64,000 bases of DNA, taken from the NCBI GenBank assembly GCA_910585685.1, contig CAJUEO010000003.1, positions 62,001-126,000 on the forward strand. The letters are read 5' to 3'. Under the pieces are notes generated by a model. The model saw nothing but the letters and a program-made list of their open reading frames with translations, made no database searches and was not told where the DNA came from. The translations under genes and the position numbers were made by a program. The first letter of the stretch is position 1, and the number at the start of each line of letters is the position of its first letter. Below are positions 1-9,214 of this stretch, in pieces. Source of the stretch: an uncultured Christensenella sp. Its GTDB lineage: Bacteria; Bacillota; Clostridia; Christensenellales; Borkfalkiaceae.

Positions 1-224
1 CCAACAGCAAGACGGTCGGCGTAATGGGGGATTTCAGAACGTACGAAAACGTAATTGCAATAAGGGCGGTAACGTCGCTCGACGCAATGACGGCGGATTG
101 GGCGCGCATACCTTACGACGTTTTGGAAATTATTTCAAACCGCATTGTAAACGAAGTTAAACACGCAAACAGAATAGTGTACGATATAACATCTAAACCT
201 CCCGCAACAATCGAGTGGGAGTAA
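1..224 (+). CDS. guaA: GMP synthase (glutamine-hydrolysing), C-terminal end
   Basis: This is the last 73 codons of a gene that enters from the left edge; the reading frame starts at base 3. GuaA converts XMP to GMP in the cytosol with ATP and glutamine. The visible part is the C-terminal dimerisation and XMP-binding domain. It carries the family's typical ending: a GDFRTYENVIAIRAV segment, MTADWARIPYDVLE, SNRIVNEV and the terminal YDITSKPPATIEWE. The ATP-pyrophosphatase and glutaminase domains lie outside the window. A strong terminator follows 8 bases after the stop, so this is the end of its transcript. The identification rests on very conserved family motifs and is nearly certain. Confidence 0.97.
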   Translation, partial: NSKTVGVMGDFRTYENVIAIRAVTSLDAMTADWARIPYDVLEIISNRIVNEVKHANRIVYDITSKPPATIEWE

Positions 225-231
225 GGTATTA

Positions 232-270
232 AAAAATTGCCGACAGTTTTATAATTGTCGGCAATTTTTT
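232..270 (+). terminator. Intrinsic terminator of guaA
   Basis: An A-rich arm (232-245) ending in ATTGCCGACA pairs with TGTCGGCAAT (256-265) and is followed by a T run to 270. The loop is about ten bases. Confidence 0.9.
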
Positions 271-325
271 ATGTCAATACGACAATAATTATACCTGCAG
301 CGTTCAAGCGGCTTTTTTTAACCGC

Positions 326-354
326 TTGCAATTTTTAAAATACTGTGATATACT
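326..354 (+). promoter_or_regulatory. Sigma-A promoter of the helD-like gene
   Basis: TTGCAA (326-331), a 17-base spacer and TATACT (349-354). Transcription should begin near 361, only about two bases before the ATG at 363, so the mRNA would be leaderless. A CAAGCGG/CCGCTTG inverted repeat (304-328) sits just upstream and overlaps the -35 edge. Confidence 0.75.
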
Positions 355-362
355 TAGTTTTA

Positions 363-2744
363 ATGACTGATTTCGAGGCGTTGAAAAATTTAATAAACTC
401 ACACAAGCAACCCGATAAGCAGTTCTTTTTAGAGCTTTTGGACAGCGAAAAACAGTTGGTATATGAAAACGAGCATATAGCGGCAGTTATGAAAATGCTG
501 CGTGTAGTCAGGCTTGGAAGACTTAAAGAAAAGCTTAAAGAAGCGAGAACCGAAAGGGAAAATCTTATCGGTGCGGAGGACTATAACGCCGAAAAGTATA
601 AAAGAGTGCTCGAGCTCAATGCTTTGATTTCGGATTTAAAGCGGCAGACCGACGAGTTTAAGCCGCTGTTTGAAGAGCCGTATTTTGCGCGTATGGACTT
701 AACCGACAATATCGAGGGATACAACAGCTACTATATCGGCAAGCGCGGTGACGAAAAGCTGGAAATTATAGATTGGCGCGCGCCGCTTGCAAGGCGGTAT
801 TATCAAAAGAGCAGAACCGAGTTTTCTATAAACGAGTATAACTATAAGCTTGTTTTGAGGCGCGCGCTGCGCACTTCTAACGGCAAGGTGCTCGATATGA
901 AAAACGAGTATCTTTCGCTGTCGGACTATCTTTCGAAAGACGAAATCGGCGGTCGCGACGAAAAGTTGATTTTCGACCCGTTTTTAAAGGAGATTTTGCG
1001 CGGCAGAAAGGAAAAGCACGAAATTTGCGATATAATCGAAACAATTCAAGAGCAGCAGTTTGAAATTATAACCTTGCCCGAGCGCGACGAGTTTGTGTTG
1101 CAGGGCGTAGCCGGAAGCGGCAAAACTATGATTTTGCTGCACAGGCTTTCGTATATTATGTACAACAACGAGGGGCTGCGCCCTTCCGACGTTCTTGTAA
1201 TAACTCCGTCCGACTCGTTCAACGCGTTTATAGACGAGCTTTCAACCGTGCTGGAACTCGAAAAGGTGAGAACGAGCACGCTCGACAGTTATTTTTTGAA
1301 TATGTTGAAGAGCGTAGGCGCGGACTTAAAAGATAAGTTCGATTTCTCGCTTTCGGTAAACGAGGAATACCTCAAATACATCTATTCTCCGGCTTTTTCC
1401 AAGGACGTCGATAAAAAGCTTTCAAAGGTGTACGACGGGGTTTACGGGCTGTTTGCTTCGGAGGACTGCATAGAAGTATCAAAAGAAGTGGAGAGCATTC
1501 TGGCAAGCCAGATTAAAAGCTACGAAAAAATCAAAAACACTTCCCTGCGCGTTCGGCGCTGCGTGCTTGGAGAAATAAAGGAAAAGAAGGACGGCGGACT
1601 GTACTATACCAAACAGTTCAGGTATCTGTTCAACTGCGTGCTTGACGTACGCGAATTTTTGTCGCTTGTGGATAACGACGAAAGAATGAAGGGATACGCC
1701 TACTTTTACAGACAGCTTCTGTCTTTCTATAAATCAATCAAGTATATTAGGCGGTACTCGTATAAAATATGCCTTACAGCCGTCGAGGATTTGAATAAGC
1801 TTAAAGTCACGGTCGAGAAGGAGATTGTCGATTTAAGGAGGTATAAGTACAAGTCGGGAGATATCGAAATAATGACTTATGCCGACCAGATTGAGGCGCG
1901 TGAAAGGCTGCTTAGCGAAATTGGGGCGGTAATATGCCTTATCGAAGGCATTTCAAGCGGTTTTTCAACCGTACACGATTTTGTCGACGTCTTGCGCGGA
2001 GACAGCTATCTTACGGCAATAGGCAAATGCGAAAACACCCTCGACATACTTAGATTTTTCTATCGGGAAACGGTTAAACGTGCGAAAGTAAGGCATAGTA
2101 TGGGGTTAACTAAACTTTTAAAGTGCGACGCGTTTGCGCTTTGCCACATTTTAGTCAAGCTCGGGTTCAACCTTTCCCCCAAATTTTCCTATATTTTCGT
2201 GGACGAAGCGCAGGACGTTTCAAAGGCGGAATACGAGGTTATAAGATATGTGAACGACCGCGCCGTGTTGAATATATTCGGTGACTTGAAGCAAAATATC
2301 ACGCATTTCCGCGGAATTAAGGATTGGAGCGAGCTAGGTTTAAAGACCTATAATTTAAATTTGAACTACCGCAACACCAACGAAATAGTCGAGTATGTTT
2401 CTAAAAATCTCGGCATTGAAATGAAGTCGATAGGCTTTGACGGAACTGCTGTCGAGAGAATACCGGCGCGTTCCTGCGCGAGCTGGTTCAGCGATAAAAA
2501 CGGTCTTAAAGCGGTCATATGTACGGGGCAATCGATTGAAAGGTATATAAAAAAGAGCTATAACGTACTTTCCAAGACGGGCAAAATATCAAAAAATAAG
2601 ATAAATATTATGACCGTGTATGAAAGCAAGGGGCTTGAATTTACCGCAGTTGCCGTAGTTGACGAGGATATGACCGACAATGAAAAATATATTGCCTATA
2701 CGCGCGCTTTAAAAGAGCTTGCAATTATAGAAAACGGCAATTAG
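363..2744 (+). CDS. HelD-like superfamily 1 helicase
   Basis: A 793-residue UvrD/Rep-like ATPase of the HelD type. The N-terminal quarter is a long charged helical region, as in HelD proteins, which reach into RNA polymerase and recycle stalled enzyme. The P-loop GVAGSGKT lies near residues 248-255 and is followed by the LHRLSY helix. The Walker B motif VDEAQD is near residue 613. A later QNITHFRG segment and a C-terminal TVYESKGLEF/AYTRA block are the usual SF1 motifs V-VI. The start at 363 is preferred over an in-frame GTG at 345, because the -10 element covers 349-354. No ribosome binding site is visible. The giant helicase starts 39 bases after the stop, so the two are probably co-transcribed. 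The role could be RNA polymerase recycling or defence support; the family is secure, the job is not. Confidence 0.85.
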   Translation: MTDFEALKNLINSHKQPDKQFFLELLDSEKQLVYENEHIAAVMKMLRVVRLGRLKEKLKEARTERENLIGAEDYNAEKYKRVLELNALISDLKRQTDEFKPLFEEPYFARMDLTDNIEGYNSYYIGKRGDEKLEIIDWRAPLARRYYQKSRTEFSINEYNYKLVLRRALRTSNGKVLDMKNEYLSLSDYLSKDEIGGRDEKLIFDPFLKEILRGRKEKHEICDIIETIQEQQFEIITLPERDEFVLQGVAGSGKTMILLHRLSYIMYNNEGLRPSDVLVITPSDSFNAFIDELSTVLELEKVRTSTLDSYFLNMLKSVGADLKDKFDFSLSVNEEYLKYIYSPAFSKDVDKKLSKVYDGVYGLFASEDCIEVSKEVESILASQIKSYEKIKNTSLRVRRCVLGEIKEKKDGGLYYTKQFRYLFNCVLDVREFLSLVDNDERMKGYAYFYRQLLSFYKSIKYIRRYSYKICLTAVEDLNKLKVTVEKEIVDLRRYKYKSGDIEIMTYADQIEARERLLSEIGAVICLIEGISSGFSTVHDFVDVLRGDSYLTAIGKCENTLDILRFFYRETVKRAKVRHSMGLTKLLKCDAFALCHILVKLGFNLSPKFSYIFVDEAQDVSKAEYEVIRYVNDRAVLNIFGDLKQNITHFRGIKDWSELGLKTYNLNLNYRNTNEIVEYVSKNLGIEMKSIGFDGTAVERIPARSCASWFSDKNGLKAVICTGQSIERYIKKSYNVLSKTGKISKNKINIMTVYESKGLEFTAVAVVDEDMTDNEKYIAYTRALKELAIIENGN

Positions 2745-2783
2745 TCAATAACGTAATAGTGCAATAAAGCTTAGGAGAAAGAT

Positions 2784-5700
2784 ATGGCAGGCAAAACAAA
2801 GAAGAATTTTGACGCAATAGAAATCGACGGCGAACTTTTAAACGCTGTGAGCTATGCGACGTATTACTCGCGCCAACAACTTTTTAATTCGTTCAAAATT
2901 TTTAACCGCGCCGTCGAGAGCGTAAATAACGTTACGGTAAGCGTAACGGGTTCTACGGCTCTCATTTTGCCGTGCGAAATGCGCATCGAAGAGATACCTC
3001 ACGAAAGCAGCGTCGAGGCAATACCTCAAAACATTCTCAATCCCAAGTACCTTGCCGAAATAGACGCGCCCGAAACCTGCCGTATTCAGGTTATTTTGCT
3101 GTGCGGTGCCGACGTCGTCTGCTCGCTCGAAGCCGAGGTGGTGGCGCTTCCCATTAGCTGTTGGAGCGGTCTTTCGGGCAACGCCGAAATGCTTGCCTCT
3201 TTCGTGCGACCCAAGCTTGCCGACTGCCAAAAAATTATGGCTGAAGCCGGTTTGCAGCTTAGGACCTGGGGCTATTCCTCCGAGTTTTCGGGCTATTCGG
3301 GAACGGATAAAAACGGCGTGCGCAACGCTGTTGCTTCGGTATTTTCCGCCGTGCGCAGGCTGAATATAGAGCGCGTCGGAGAGTGCGATTTGTCGGGCGT
3401 CGTCGATACGGGTGACGTTACAAAGGTAATAGAAAACAAGAGCGCTACGTTTATCGAGCTGGCTCTTTTTACAGCAAGCTGTCTTGAAGCCGCAAAGCTT
3501 AATCCTGTCTTGTTGCTCGGTAAATCGGGCATATGTGTGGGTGTATGGCTGTATGAAAGCTGTTTTTCCTCCTCCGTGCACGACGATATGCTGCTTATCG
3601 ACAAGTATGTTTCCGAGGGCGTAAACAATTTAACCATATTTGATTGCGACGATTTGTTCGCGCACAAGAACGCGAGCTACACAACCAGCGAGTCGCACGC
3701 ACGTGCAAATCTGCAAAAGGACTGCTACGAACTTTGCCTTGACATAAAGCGTTGCAGAATAGGCGGAATTTACCCCATGCCACTGAAAGTCAAAACGGCT
3801 TCGGGCTACGAGCTTTTGGCAGACAGGCAAATTTCATTCGACGAAAAGCCTCAGCAGGTGTTTGACGCGACAAAGTACGACTATGACAGGGGCGCTTCCA
3901 AGGAAAACAATTGGCAGCGCAGACTGCTGGATTTATCGCTTAAAAACAATTTGTTGAATTTCAGATACACGCGCGACTGTCTGCATATGATAAGCGCGGA
4001 TTTATCGGCGTTTTGCAGCCTTATAGACGAAAAAAGAAAATTTACCGTCTTGCCCAACACAACGGCTATACCCGACGCGGTGTACTTCGGCGGCTGTAAG
4101 ACAGTTGCAAATATGCAAGAGCTTACCGTAATAGAAATGAAGAGCGGCAAAATGCGCTGTATGTCCTCGCAGGATACTTTATCCGAGGTTGCTTCTACGC
4201 TTATAAGAAAGTCGCGTGCCGCCGCAGAAGAAGCAGGCGTAAACTCGCTGTATCTTGCCTGCGGCTTTTTGAAATGGCGCGCGGAGGACGACAAGGAAGA
4301 AAGGTATGCGCCAATCGCGCTCTTGCCCGTGACTTTGAAAAGGGCAAAGGCGCAGGGGGTTACGCTCGAAGTAGACGAGGATTATGAAGTAAACACCACG
4401 CTTTTGGAGTTTTTAAAGCAGGACTTCGGCATCGATATACGCGGTCTGGACGGCAAGGGACTAAGTCCCAAGGAGATAATAGCCGTATTCCGCGCAAAGA
4501 CGGCAAATATGCGCGGCTGGGTGGTTTACGAGGATATTTATCTTGCGCAATTCACGTTCGCGCGCTATGCAATGTGGGCGGACGTTAAAAATAACGTTAA
4601 AGTATTTGCAAAGAATAAGCTTGTTTCAAGCCTTATGTCAAATTCAAACCAAATGTCGGGTAACAGGCTCGAGGGCGTAAGCGAGGACGAGGGAGACCCT
4701 TGCGGAATATTGACTCCTCTCGCTTGCGACAGCACGCAGTACGCGGCGGTAGCCGAGTCGGAAAAGGGCACTACTTTCGTTCTGCACGGGCCTCCGGGCA
4801 CGGGCAAAAGCCAAACTATTACAAACATAATCGCAAACGCGGTTGCCAAGGGCAAAAGAGTGCTGTTTGTAGCCGAAAAGCAGGCGGCGCTGCAAGTTGT
4901 TAAAAAGAGACTGTCCGACATAGGAATAGGGGAATTTTGCCTTGAACTGCACTCGGGCAAGTCTACGGACAAGTCCGAAATTGTGAGAAATATCGAAGCG
5001 ACGCTTTCGCTTGCAAGCGAGGGAGATGACGAAGCGTTTAAAAATTGCGGAGAAAAAATAAGCGAAACGCGCTCGGCGCTGCTTTCTCCGCTCGACGCAC
5101 TGCACAAAAAGCGCAGGCTTGGCGTTTCTGTTTACGAGGGAATTGTCTACTATCTGCAAAACAAAAACGCGCCCGACCTTTTGAATATCGAAACTACCTT
5201 CTACGACTCGCTTACAAAGCAAAAATTCGAGGACTACGAAAATATGCTTATTTCCGCTCAGGCGGCGGCAAAGGAATGCGGCGGAGTCTACCGTTCTCCG
5301 TTTTCGGGCATTAAGCTCACCGATTGCGACGAAAAAACCAAAACGTCGGTTTTGTGCTCGTCGGAAGTTGTGCTTGCGGAGTTAAAGCATTTTAAAAACT
5401 ACCTCGGGCTGTTTCTTGAAACGTTCAATCAAAAGGTTTCCAAATTCACTTATAAAAAGCTATATAACCTTATAGAGATTGCAAAAATTTTAAAAAGCGA
5501 CGATTTAAACGCATTTTTCGAGTGTGAAGAAGAGGCGCTGTATAAGTTCTATAACGCAAATTTGAGGTACGACAGCGAGGTAAAGCATTGGTTAAACAAT
5601 TTTAAGGTTTTGCCCGATATCTCCAAATTTTCAACTGAAATAGAGAGCGAAATAGATAATTGGGGAGAAAATTACCGTTCTTCTCGCACGCTGTTGCAGG

Positions 5701-8405
5701 TGATAAAGCGCATAAACCGCTGCGGTTCGCAGCCCGTAAAACAGAGCGACGAGCTGGAATGGATAAAGCGCGCGTACGAAATTGAAAAGGCAAGGGAGCG
5801 CATTCTTAAAAATACGAATTTAAGCTCGGCTTTCGTCGGGTTCGGCGGCATAAACGATAAAAAGCGCGAAGAATTTTTAAAACCCTTGTACGGTTTACAC
5901 AAGCTGTGCGCCGAAACGTTTATGGACTATAATTCCGACGCGTTCAACAGTATATGCGTGTCCTCGTCGGGCGGAACGCTTAAACCGCTTATAAACGGGC
6001 TTATTTCGGCGGCAAAAGGCTTTAACGAAAGCGTAAATTATTTTCTTAACACTGTCAGGGCAGACAAATCGGACTGCGACGATAGGGATTTATTCGAGTA
6101 CTACACGGAAAAATGCACCGCGCTTATCGACAATATCGATATGTTGCCGTCCTGGTGTATCTACAAGTCGGCGGCAAAGAAAATGGCGGCTTGCGGACTT
6201 TCGTTCATGACCGACGCTATGGAGAGCGGCAAAATTTCAGGCAAGCAGATTTTGGCTTCGTTTAGAAAGAACGTTTACCGCAATTTTATTCAGACAAATA
6301 TACCTGCCGACGAGTGCCTCAGCGCGTTCTCGGCAAGCATTCTCGACGAAAACGCCTCCAACTTTGCAAGGCTTTTGGAGGAGTTTACAACTCTCACGCG
6401 CGAGAAAATAAGGCGCGATCTGGTGTCGAGGTTGCCGTCTATGGAAACGGAAGGACCGCTCGCTTTGGAAATTATGACCTTCCAAAGGCAGATAAAGGGC
6501 AACTTGCGCAAGCTGAATTTGCGCACGCTGTTTACCGATATACCCGAACTTATGAAGGTGGTTGCGCCCTGTTTGCTTATGAGCCCGGGCACGGTATCGC
6601 AATATCTGCCGCCCGACCCCGAGCTGTTCGATATAGTAATTTTCGACGAAGCCTCGCAAATTCCCACCTGCGAAGCCGTGCCGTCGCTTGCAAGGGCAAA
6701 GAGCGCGATTATTGTGGGCGATCCCAAACAGATGCCACCGACTTCCTTCTTTATGGGCTCCGGCTCTGACGACGACCACCCCGAAACGGAGGACTTGGAA
6801 AGCGTGTTGGAGGACTGCCTTGCGCTCGGTATTCCCGAAAAGCATTTGAGCTGGCACTACCGCTCGAAGCACGAAAGCCTTATTGCCTTTTCAAACAGTA
6901 TGTACTATTCGAGCAAGCTTTGCACGTTCCCCTCTCCCGACGCGCTCGACAGCAAGGTTACGCTGCGGTATCTTGAAAACGGCGTCTACGAGCGCGGACT
7001 GTCCAAATGCAACAGGCAGGAGGCGGAGGCGCTTGTTGCCGAAGTAGTAAGGCGGTTGAAGGACGAAAGGCTCAAAGCTTCGAGCATAGGCGTAGTCACT
7101 TTCAGTACTCCCCAGCAGGATTACGTCGAAAAGCTGTTGCAAAAGGAGATAGTCAGGCACGGGCTCGAGGAGGCGGCTTACGAGCGCGAAGAACCTCTGT
7201 TTGTAAAGAACCTCGAAAACGTTCAGGGTGACGAGCGCGACGTAATACTCTTTTCGGTGTGCTACGGCCCCGATAAAATGGGCAGACTTTCGCTCAATTT
7301 CGGCCCGTTAAACCAATTCGGAGGTTGGCGCAGGCTGAACGTCGCGGTATCGCGAGCGAGGGAGGAGATGATAGTGTTCTCGTCGATGAGATATTCAATG
7401 ATCGATTCGTCGCGCACGACCTCGCGCGGTGTTGCAGGGCTTAAAGCCTTTTTGGAATTTGCCGAAAAGGGCAGAACGAGTATCTCGGTCAAGAGCGGAG
7501 ATATAATTTTGAACAAGCAGGGCATAGGCAAGTTTGTTGCGGAAGAGCTTTCTAATTACGGCTATGACTGTCGCTGCGACGTAGGCGTTTCCGACTTTAA
7601 AATTGACGTCGGCGTACTCGACCCCAAAAATAAGCACAATTTCATACTCGGAATACTGTGCGACGGCACCAAGCAGTTCTCCGTAAAGGATCGCTCGGTT
7701 ATGCAGGTGCAGACTTTGAAGCGCAACAATTGGAACGTTTACAGGCTGTACGCAATCAACTTTTTCAACAATCCCAAGCGCGAAATTAAAAAGATAAAGG
7801 AATTTCTGGACAAGCTGTGCGACGACGGCAAGCCGTCCGCAATAAGCTTTAAAAAGCCCTATCGCGCGGCTAAGTTGGAGAGCAAAACGCAGACGCCCGA
7901 CTACATTCTTTGCAGCGACAACGACAACGAGATTTGCAAGGTAATAAAGGCGGTGGTTTGCGCAGAAGAGCCTATTTCAACGCAATTTCTGATGAAGAGA
8001 ACGCTTGCCGCGTACGGCATCTCCAAGTACGGAATAAAGCTTGAAAGCAAGTTGCGTTCGCTTATAGACAAGTGCGCGTTCGAAAGCTGTGAGATGACAG
8101 GTAACGTGTATCATTTCAGGGCGGATAAATATTCGCTGTTTGACAGATACCGCGTGGAGGTGGATACCGCACTGCGTTCGGCGGACGTCGACTATACGCC
8201 GTACGACGTAATTTCTTTGATAAAGGGCATACTTTTGAACAAGGTGAGTATGTATGCCGACGAGCTTGTGCCTATGGTATTGCGCGAGTTGAAGGTTCCC
8301 CGTTCGAGCGACAAACTCAACTCGTTTGTATATTCCTGTATTGACGAGGGGGCGCGCCGCGGTCTGTTTATACGCAGTGTGTCCGATAAAATTTCCCTTT
8401 CGTAA
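2784..8405 (+). CDS. Giant DUF4011/Upf1-like helicase with C-terminal nuclease-like and DUF3320-like domains
   Basis: A 1873-residue multidomain protein with ribosome binding site AGGAG at about 2773. The first ~370 residues are beta-rich and not recognised. A DUF4011-like region (NNWQRRLLDLSLKNNLLNFR) begins near residue 374. The SF1 helicase follows: P-loop GPPGTGKS at 669-676, Walker B DEAS at 1288, then GDPKQMPP, WHYRSKHE and NVAVSRARE. A restriction-endonuclease-like MTES_1575/Vsr-type domain spans about 1560-1680, with KID near 1608 and CDG near 1626. The C terminus looks like DUF3320. This order (DUF4011, helicase, Vsr-like nuclease) matches the single-gene Hhe phage-defence architecture as I recall it. 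In the nuclease motif usually read as IECDG the acidic residue is Leu (ILCDG), so activity is doubtful. It is likely co-transcribed with the HelD-like gene. Confidence 0.85.
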   Translation: MAGKTKKNFDAIEIDGELLNAVSYATYYSRQQLFNSFKIFNRAVESVNNVTVSVTGSTALILPCEMRIEEIPHESSVEAIPQNILNPKYLAEIDAPETCRIQVILLCGADVVCSLEAEVVALPISCWSGLSGNAEMLASFVRPKLADCQKIMAEAGLQLRTWGYSSEFSGYSGTDKNGVRNAVASVFSAVRRLNIERVGECDLSGVVDTGDVTKVIENKSATFIELALFTASCLEAAKLNPVLLLGKSGICVGVWLYESCFSSSVHDDMLLIDKYVSEGVNNLTIFDCDDLFAHKNASYTTSESHARANLQKDCYELCLDIKRCRIGGIYPMPLKVKTASGYELLADRQISFDEKPQQVFDATKYDYDRGASKENNWQRRLLDLSLKNNLLNFRYTRDCLHMISADLSAFCSLIDEKRKFTVLPNTTAIPDAVYFGGCKTVANMQELTVIEMKSGKMRCMSSQDTLSEVASTLIRKSRAAAEEAGVNSLYLACGFLKWRAEDDKEERYAPIALLPVTLKRAKAQGVTLEVDEDYEVNTTLLEFLKQDFGIDIRGLDGKGLSPKEIIAVFRAKTANMRGWVVYEDIYLAQFTFARYAMWADVKNNVKVFAKNKLVSSLMSNSNQMSGNRLEGVSEDEGDPCGILTPLACDSTQYAAVAESEKGTTFVLHGPPGTGKSQTITNIIANAVAKGKRVLFVAEKQAALQVVKKRLSDIGIGEFCLELHSGKSTDKSEIVRNIEATLSLASEGDDEAFKNCGEKISETRSALLSPLDALHKKRRLGVSVYEGIVYYLQNKNAPDLLNIETTFYDSLTKQKFEDYENMLISAQAAAKECGGVYRSPFSGIKLTDCDEKTKTSVLCSSEVVLAELKHFKNYLGLFLETFNQKVSKFTYKKLYNLIEIAKILKSDDLNAFFECEEEALYKFYNANLRYDSEVKHWLNNFKVLPDISKFSTEIESEIDNWGENYRSSRTLLQVIKRINRCGSQPVKQSDELEWIKRAYEIEKARERILKNTNLSSAFVGFGGINDKKREEFLKPLYGLHKLCAETFMDYNSDAFNSICVSSSGGTLKPLINGLISAAKGFNESVNYFLNTVRADKSDCDDRDLFEYYTEKCTALIDNIDMLPSWCIYKSAAKKMAACGLSFMTDAMESGKISGKQILASFRKNVYRNFIQTNIPADECLSAFSASILDENASNFARLLEEFTTLTREKIRRDLVSRLPSMETEGPLALEIMTFQRQIKGNLRKLNLRTLFTDIPELMKVVAPCLLMSPGTVSQYLPPDPELFDIVIFDEASQIPTCEAVPSLARAKSAIIVGDPKQMPPTSFFMGSGSDDDHPETEDLESVLEDCLALGIPEKHLSWHYRSKHESLIAFSNSMYYSSKLCTFPSPDALDSKVTLRYLENGVYERGLSKCNRQEAEALVAEVVRRLKDERLKASSIGVVTFSTPQQDYVEKLLQKEIVRHGLEEAAYEREEPLFVKNLENVQGDERDVILFSVCYGPDKMGRLSLNFGPLNQFGGWRRLNVAVSRAREEMIVFSSMRYSMIDSSRTTSRGVAGLKAFLEFAEKGRTSISVKSGDIILNKQGIGKFVAEELSNYGYDCRCDVGVSDFKIDVGVLDPKNKHNFILGILCDGTKQFSVKDRSVMQVQTLKRNNWNVYRLYAINFFNNPKREIKKIKEFLDKLCDDGKPSAISFKKPYRAAKLESKTQTPDYILCSDNDNEICKVIKAVVCAEEPISTQFLMKRTLAAYGISKYGIKLESKLRSLIDKCAFESCEMTGNVYHFRADKYSLFDRYRVEVDTALRSADVDYTPYDVISLIKGILLNKVSMYADELVPMVLRELKVPRSSDKLNSFVYSCIDEGARRGLFIRSVSDKISLS

Positions 8406-8417
8406 TTAAAAATAATA

Positions 8418-8452
8418 AAGCAGGCGCGGTTTTAAACCGCGCCTGCTTGTTT
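8418..8452. terminator. Terminator hairpin between convergent genes
   Basis: AAGCAGGCGCGG (8418-8429) pairs perfectly with CCGCGCCTGCTT (8437-8448) and TGTTTG follows. On the other strand the exit is also T-rich, so it may stop both the helicase transcript and the lysine operon. Confidence 0.85.
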
Positions 8453-8464
8453 GTATATCGCTAA

Positions 8465-9214
8465 TTATAAATTTTCGAAAATATCGTTCATATCGTATTT
8501 GCCGCAGGGCTTGCCGACAAGCCACTTTGCCGCGCGTATTGCGCCGACGGCAAAAACCTTTTTGGAACGGGCGGAGTGTGACAGAGTGATAATTTCATCC
8601 TCTCCGGCAAAAATAACCTCGTGCTCTCCCACGATAGTGCCGCCTCTTACGGCGTGAATTCCAATCTCGTTTCCGCGCTTGCCAACGATGCCGTCGCGAC
8701 CCTTTAAATAGGGTTTGCCCCCGTCATATGCCTCGTTTACGCTTTCTGCAAGCATAAGCGCGGTACCCGACGGCGCGTCGACTTTCTTGTTGTGGTGTTT
8801 TTCTATTATCTCGATATCGAAGTTTTCAAGCGTCTTTGCCGCCTTGTTTACAAGCTTAACCAAAAGGTTTATGCCAAGAGAAAAATTGCCCGTCTTAAAT
8901 ACGGCAATGCTCTTTGCCGCCTCGTCTATTTGCTTCAACTGTTCGTCCGAGTATCCCGTCGCTGCAAGAACTACGGGCACATTTTTTTCTTTTGCCCACT
9001 TTAATTCCGCACCTAAAACGGAGGGGGAGGAGAAGTCCAAAATTACGTCTACCTCCTCTTTTACGTCGTTAAACGAGGCATATACGGGGGGTAACGCAGC
9101 GTTTGTCGCCAAGTCTACGCCGCAAACAACCTGCATTTCGCTGTCCCCGTCTAAAAGCTCGACAAGGTTTTGCCCCATTTTTCCGTTGATTCCGCAAATC
9201 AATAATTTTTTCAT
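8465..9214 (-). CDS. dapB: 4-hydroxy-tetrahydrodipicolinate reductase
   Basis: A 249-residue cytosolic enzyme that reduces hydroxy-tetrahydrodipicolinate to tetrahydrodipicolinate with NAD(P)H, in the diaminopimelate/lysine route. The N-terminal Rossmann motif is GINGKMG. The diagnostic active-site signature EKHHNKKVDAPSGTA is intact, and the C-terminal region holds HAVRGGTIVGEHEV. The length is typical. The ATG overlaps the dapA stop by four bases, so translation is probably coupled. It is the last gene of the asd-dapA-dapB operon, under the lysine riboswitch upstream of asd. Confidence 0.97.
   Translation of the reverse strand: MKKLLICGINGKMGQNLVELLDGDSEMQVVCGVDLATNAALPPVYASFNDVKEEVDVILDFSSPSVLGAELKWAKEKNVPVVLAATGYSDEQLKQIDEAAKSIAVFKTGNFSLGINLLVKLVNKAAKTLENFDIEIIEKHHNKKVDAPSGTALMLAESVNEAYDGGKPYLKGRDGIVGKRGNEIGIHAVRGGTIVGEHEVIFAGEDEIITLSHSARSKKVFAVGAIRAAKWLVGKPCGKYDMNDIFENL

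Noticed and set aside
2838..7637. Several long open frames on both strands inside the giant helicase gene
   Set aside because: They have no family motifs and no ribosome binding sites; the plus frame holds well-known helicase motifs throughout. They are shadows of GC-biased codon use.
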